DNA of 6,883 bases, taken from Gemmatimonadales bacterium. Lineage in GTDB: Bacteria > Gemmatimonadota > Gemmatimonadetes > Gemmatimonadales > GWC2-71-9. The stretch is taken from positions 1 through 6,883 of the forward strand of contig JACCRH010000481.1 of assembly GCA_013813675.1 (NCBI GenBank), given 5' to 3'. Of this stretch, positions 6,093 through 6,883 are shown one piece after another. Numbering within the stretch: position 1 is the first letter of the stretch; every line of letters begins with the position of its first letter. The notes under the pieces are model-generated. The model was not told the DNA's origin. It saw only the letters and a list, made by a program, of their open reading frames with translations, and did no database searches. The position numbers were made by a program, and so were the translations under genes.

Positions 6093-6827
6093 CTACCCCG
6101 GGCGGCGGGCCTCGGTCCACCGGTTGGTTGCATCCAGCACCGCGAACACCGCCGCCCGCTCCGCGCTCTCCCTGATCTCCGCCGAGCCGGTGAGAAGCGA
6201 GGTTTCCCGCCCTCCCAGCCCCTGTACCGCCACGAACGCGAACTCCCGGTCGAACGCTTCCACGATCTTGGCGCCCTCGAGCGCGATGGAGAAATCCGTG
6301 AGCAGGCGGTCCACCACCACCACCGAGGCCTTGGCCGCTCCCTCCACTCGGCTCCGCGGGGTGTCCGACGCCTCCTCCTCCGCCGTCTCCGTCTGCCCCC
6401 GAAACGAGAGCGTCACCGTGATCGCGATCCGGTGAGGCCGCTTGGCCGGCGCCACCGACATGTTCTCGAAGAGCAGCGCCCGCTGCAGCGTCCGCTCCCG
6501 CACCGTGTCCCGCTCCAGCAGCTCGATCGGCCGCACCTCGGCCGTCTGCGCGATGCTGATCTTCCGGTGGTCCACCTTGAGCCCGAGCTGCGCCAGCAGC
6601 GCCGACTCGATGTTCCGTACCAGTTGCTTGGGCGGCAGCCCCGCCTGCGCCAGGATGTGAACCTCGCACACCTCGCCCAGCGGCGTGGTCACCACCCGCG
6701 CCGACAGGATGCCCTCCAGGCTGGTGAGCAGGTTCTCCGCCCGCCTGACGCCCCAGGGATCCGGAATGGCTTCGATGGCCCCGCTCGTTCGCGGCGACTC
6801 GAAGGCCCCGCTCGTCCGCGGCGACAT
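6093..6827 (-). CDS. Conserved-looking protein of unknown function, 244 aa or longer
   Basis: I do not know a function for this protein. It has two parts. Residues about 25-120 read as a compact alpha/beta domain with LTSLEGILSARVV, EVHILAQAGLPPKQLVRNIE, and LGLKVDHRKISIAQT, a pattern I associate with hypothetical proteins of Gemmatimonadota and actinobacteria. Residues about 128-240 form a second domain with ALEGAKIVEAFDREFAFVAV and AAVFAVLDATNRW. There is no signal peptide or membrane segment, so it is probably cytoplasmic. The first 20 residues contain SPRTSGA twice. The ATG at 6825-6827 has no clear ribosome binding site, and the frame stays open without a stop to the window's edge. There it reads SPRPSGP, a third weaker copy of the repeat, so the true start may lie outside the window. 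Composition is high-GC, matching the DUF1624 remnant and not the central block. Confidence 0.75.
   Translation of the reverse strand: MSPRTSGAFESPRTSGAIEAIPDPWGVRRAENLLTSLEGILSARVVTTPLGEVCEVHILAQAGLPPKQLVRNIESALLAQLGLKVDHRKISIAQTAEVRPIELLERDTVRERTLQRALLFENMSVAPAKRPHRIAITVTLSFRGQTETAEEEASDTPRSRVEGAAKASVVVVDRLLTDFSIALEGAKIVEAFDREFAFVAVQGLGGRETSLLTGSAEIRESAERAAVFAVLDATNRWTEARRPG
6777..6825. repeat. 27-nt tandem repeat coding SPRTSGA-type units
   Basis: The 22 bases at 6777-6798 recur at 6804-6825 with one mismatch (T to C at the eleventh or twelfth base), giving a 27-base period. They code the repeated SPRTSGA at the N-terminus of the unknown protein. A degenerate third copy lies upstream near 6856-6879. 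Confidence 0.75.
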
Positions 6828-6883
6828 GCCCGCCTGAGGCGGCTGGCTGACGCTGACTGGCCCGCTCGGTCTTGGACTGTATC

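Noticed and set aside
5930..6435. Plus-strand open frames at 5930-6175 and 6058-6435
   Set aside because: They start without a ribosome binding site, are Pro/Ser/Arg-rich and run opposite the better-supported minus-strand gene.
6076..6669. 197-codon open frame, Gly/Ala/Arg-rich, on the minus strand
   Set aside because: It is an out-of-frame shadow of the 244-aa gene in high-GC DNA, where such frames stay open by chance.
1..6883. tRNA, rRNA, CRISPR array, riboswitch or origin
   Set aside because: No tRNA T-loop pattern, no regularly spaced repeats, no known riboswitch core and no DnaA-box cluster were found on either strand.

Overview
The window looks like a piece of a high-GC bacterial chromosome carrying a lower-GC accessory block. 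A rough sample shows the contrast: 44 of 60 bases are G/C at 121-180 and 45 of 60 at 6301-6360, but only 28 of 60 at 2221-2280. The host phylum cannot be fixed from sequence alone. A BTAD/AfsR-type regulator, an HD-GYP protein, a DUF1624 acyltransferase remnant and the style of the 244-aa protein at the right end together suggest Gemmatimonadota or a similar soil phylum. This is an inference with modest confidence.

Left end (1-827): the C-terminal end of a DUF1624-type membrane acyltransferase (minus strand, running off the window) is cut at base 235 by an insertion-sequence-like unit. That unit is bounded by perfect 13-bp inverted repeats (237-249 and 815-827). It keeps only the last 40 codons of a transposase (248-370). 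The rest of the transposase has been replaced by a complete, half-size TauE/SafE permease gene (371-727). A 44-nt palindrome (731-774) sits over the permease ribosome binding site. The missing half of the acyltransferase is not on the other side of the unit, so this is a rearranged junction and not a simple insertion.

Centre (828-5930): this is a three-part convergent module. On the plus strand, a good sigma70-type promoter (925-953) drives an 1107-aa AfsR-like regulator with winged-helix, BTAD, P-loop ATPase and TPR parts (983-4306). Facing it, with two bases between the stop codons, is a 465-aa membrane HD-GYP protein (4309-5706), probably a cyclic-di-GMP phosphodiesterase. Thirty-nine bases upstream of that gene, on the same strand, lies an unlisted-size small ORF of 27 codons (5746-5829). 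It has a near-perfect Shine-Dalgarno sequence, a hydrophobic core and a polar tail ending in TWQ. Three AGCGGA direct repeats lie upstream of it.

Right end (5930-6883): about 160 bases with no recognisable gene lead into high-GC DNA. This holds a 244-aa or longer minus-strand protein of unknown function with a repeated SPRTSGA N-terminus whose frame stays open to the window edge.

Possible joint logic (inference): the central block may be a sensory module. The TPR/STAND regulator would be the intracellular receptor-activator, the HD-GYP protein the membrane-bound second-messenger enzyme, and the small hydrophobic peptide either a signal or a partner subunit. The sequence shows only the arrangement, not the mechanism.
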